NCBI GenBank assembly: GCA_050633545.1
Contig: JBOEGS010000001.1
Location: forward strand, 186,001-250,000
Direction of reading: 5' to 3'
From: Litorivita sp050633545
GTDB taxonomy: Bacteria; Pseudomonadota; Alphaproteobacteria; Rhodobacterales; Rhodobacteraceae
DNA length: 64,000 nt
The translations under genes were made by a program, and so were the position numbers. The stretch's first letter is position 1. The number at the start of each line of letters is the position of its first letter. The notes beneath the pieces were generated by a model, which did no database searches, was not told where the DNA came from, and saw only the letters and a list, made by a program, of their open reading frames with translations. Of this stretch, positions 63,361-64,000 are shown in pieces.

Positions 63361-64000
63361 ATGACACATCTGACGCGCCGCTCTGCGCTTGGCCTGATGG
63401 CCGCTGCGGGGGCCAGCCTTGCCGCGCCCGCGCTGGCATCGAACCGCAAAATCACCGTCGGCGCCCTGCGCTTTACCAGCCACGCCGCCAGTTTCGTCGC
63501 GCTGGAGCGCGGCTATTTCAAAGACGCCGGATTGGACGTGGAGTTGAAGTTCTTCCAAGCCGCGCAGCCCATGGCCGTGGCGATTGCCTCGGGCGATGTG
63601 GATTACGCCGTCACTGCGGTGTCGGGCGGGTTGGTCTCCTTGGCCGATAAGGGCGCGATCAAGGTGATCGGCGGCGCGCTGAGCGAAGAGGCGGGCATCG
63701 ACGGGCAGAAAATTCTGGTCTCGGATGCGGCCTATCAAGCGGGGATCACCACGCCCGCGGGGCTGGACGGCAAAAGCTTCGGCATGACCACGGCGGGTTC
63801 GTCCTTCCATTACATGGGGTCGAAAATCGCGGCCAAAGAGGGCATCTCGCTCAAATTCAAGCCGCTGCAAAAGGTCGGCGCCATCATCGGCGCGCTCAAA
63901 TCGGGGCAGATCGACGCGTGGTCCATCGTGCCGCATATCGCCAAACCTCTGGCCGGATCGGGCGCGGTGCATATCATCGGCAATGTCTCCGATTACATCC
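63361..64000 (+). CDS. ABC transporter substrate-binding protein (SsuA/TauA/NMT1-like), 5' part
   Basis: The gene runs off the window after about 213 codons. It has a Tat-like signal (TRRSALGLMAAAGASLAAPALA-like; RR followed by hydrophobic stretch), then an NMT1/SsuA-type fold: ALRFTSHAASFVALERGYF, DYAVTAVSGGLVSLADKG and GIDGQKILVSDAAYQAG. The family binds sulfonates, nitrate or thiamine precursors. GGAGG precedes the ATG. Permease and ATPase genes probably follow outside the window. Confidence 0.85.
   Translation, partial: MTHLTRRSALGLMAAAGASLAAPALASNRKITVGALRFTSHAASFVALERGYFKDAGLDVELKFFQAAQPMAVAIASGDVDYAVTAVSGGLVSLADKGAIKVIGGALSEEAGIDGQKILVSDAAYQAGITTPAGLDGKSFGMTTAGSSFHYMGSKIAAKEGISLKFKPLQKVGAIIGALKSGQIDAWSIVPHIAKPLAGSGAVHIIGNVSDYI

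Noticed and set aside
1..64000. tRNA, rRNA, CRISPR and insertion-sequence searches by eye
   Set aside because: No convincing TPsiC-arm patterns, direct-repeat arrays, transposase motifs or long terminal inverted repeats were seen; a software scan could still find short ones.

Overview
The window reads as a high-GC alphaproteobacterial chromosome, most likely of the family Rhodobacteraceae (Roseobacter/Rhodobacter relatives). The inference rests on the betI-betC-choXWV choline locus, a VPLPA-CTERM surface protein, an HTH regulator of the alphaproteobacterial R00410 type, a CcaF1-like DUF1127 protein, a bacterial type A RNase P RNA and a BapA/LapA-type type I secretion locus. Coding density is high. 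I saw no tRNA, rRNA, CRISPR array, transposase or prophage gene.

Layout. 0-4 kb: choline-O-sulfate/choline uptake, with betC and betI reading left, choX-choW-choV reading right, and a perfect BetI-type operator between them. 4-7.8 kb: an EamA exporter, a LysE/ArgO exporter, YebC and a VWA protein with a VPLPA-CTERM tail. 8.1-10.3 kb: a compact three-gene operon that I consider the most interesting item here. It encodes a papain-like cysteine peptidase, a small protein sharing the peptidase's C-terminal domain, and a chagasin-type cysteine peptidase inhibitor, and it is closed by a strong terminator. 10.9-15.8 kb: two convergent SLC13/TrkA-C transporters around a TPR-containing gene. 16-24.3 kb: an AT-richer GNAT gene, YmdB, 5-formyl-THF cyclo-ligase, MgtE, two purine-deaminase-type amidohydrolases, a CAP-domain protein, a HisN-type phosphatase and an XRE regulator. 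24.6-27.9 kb: quinone oxidoreductase, LysR/DUF1127 divergent pair and a Bax-inhibitor-1 protein. 28-34 kb: polysaccharide genes (membrane nucleotide-sugar dehydratase, an epimerase-sugar transferase fusion, a Wza-like export lipoprotein). 34.6-42.8 kb: a decayed VPLPA-CTERM tail, GNAT, rpmG, rnpB, an amidase, a lipoprotein, gatCA, an UPF0173 hydrolase, tadA and an RluB-type pseudouridine synthase. 42.9-52.6 kb: TerC, then a closely spaced rightward operon (27-aa membrane peptide, XpaC, TelA, DUF2927 lipoprotein, OYE-type flavoenzyme, SPFH/GYF_2 protein, NTF2-like protein, zinc-ribbon membrane protein, nitroreductase, Dtd), resembling in part the Bacillus ydjFGHI envelope-stress genes. 53.3-62.9 kb: a leftward operon for an Ig-repeat adhesin and its dedicated TolC, ABC ATPase and HlyD proteins. 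The window ends inside an ABC-transporter substrate-binding protein gene.

A recurrent oddity is the number of genes whose linkers or termini consist of in-frame tandem repeats of 9-15 bp. The most striking example lies next to an inhibitory loop of the chagasin-like inhibitor. All assignments are from reading motifs by eye; no database search was run.
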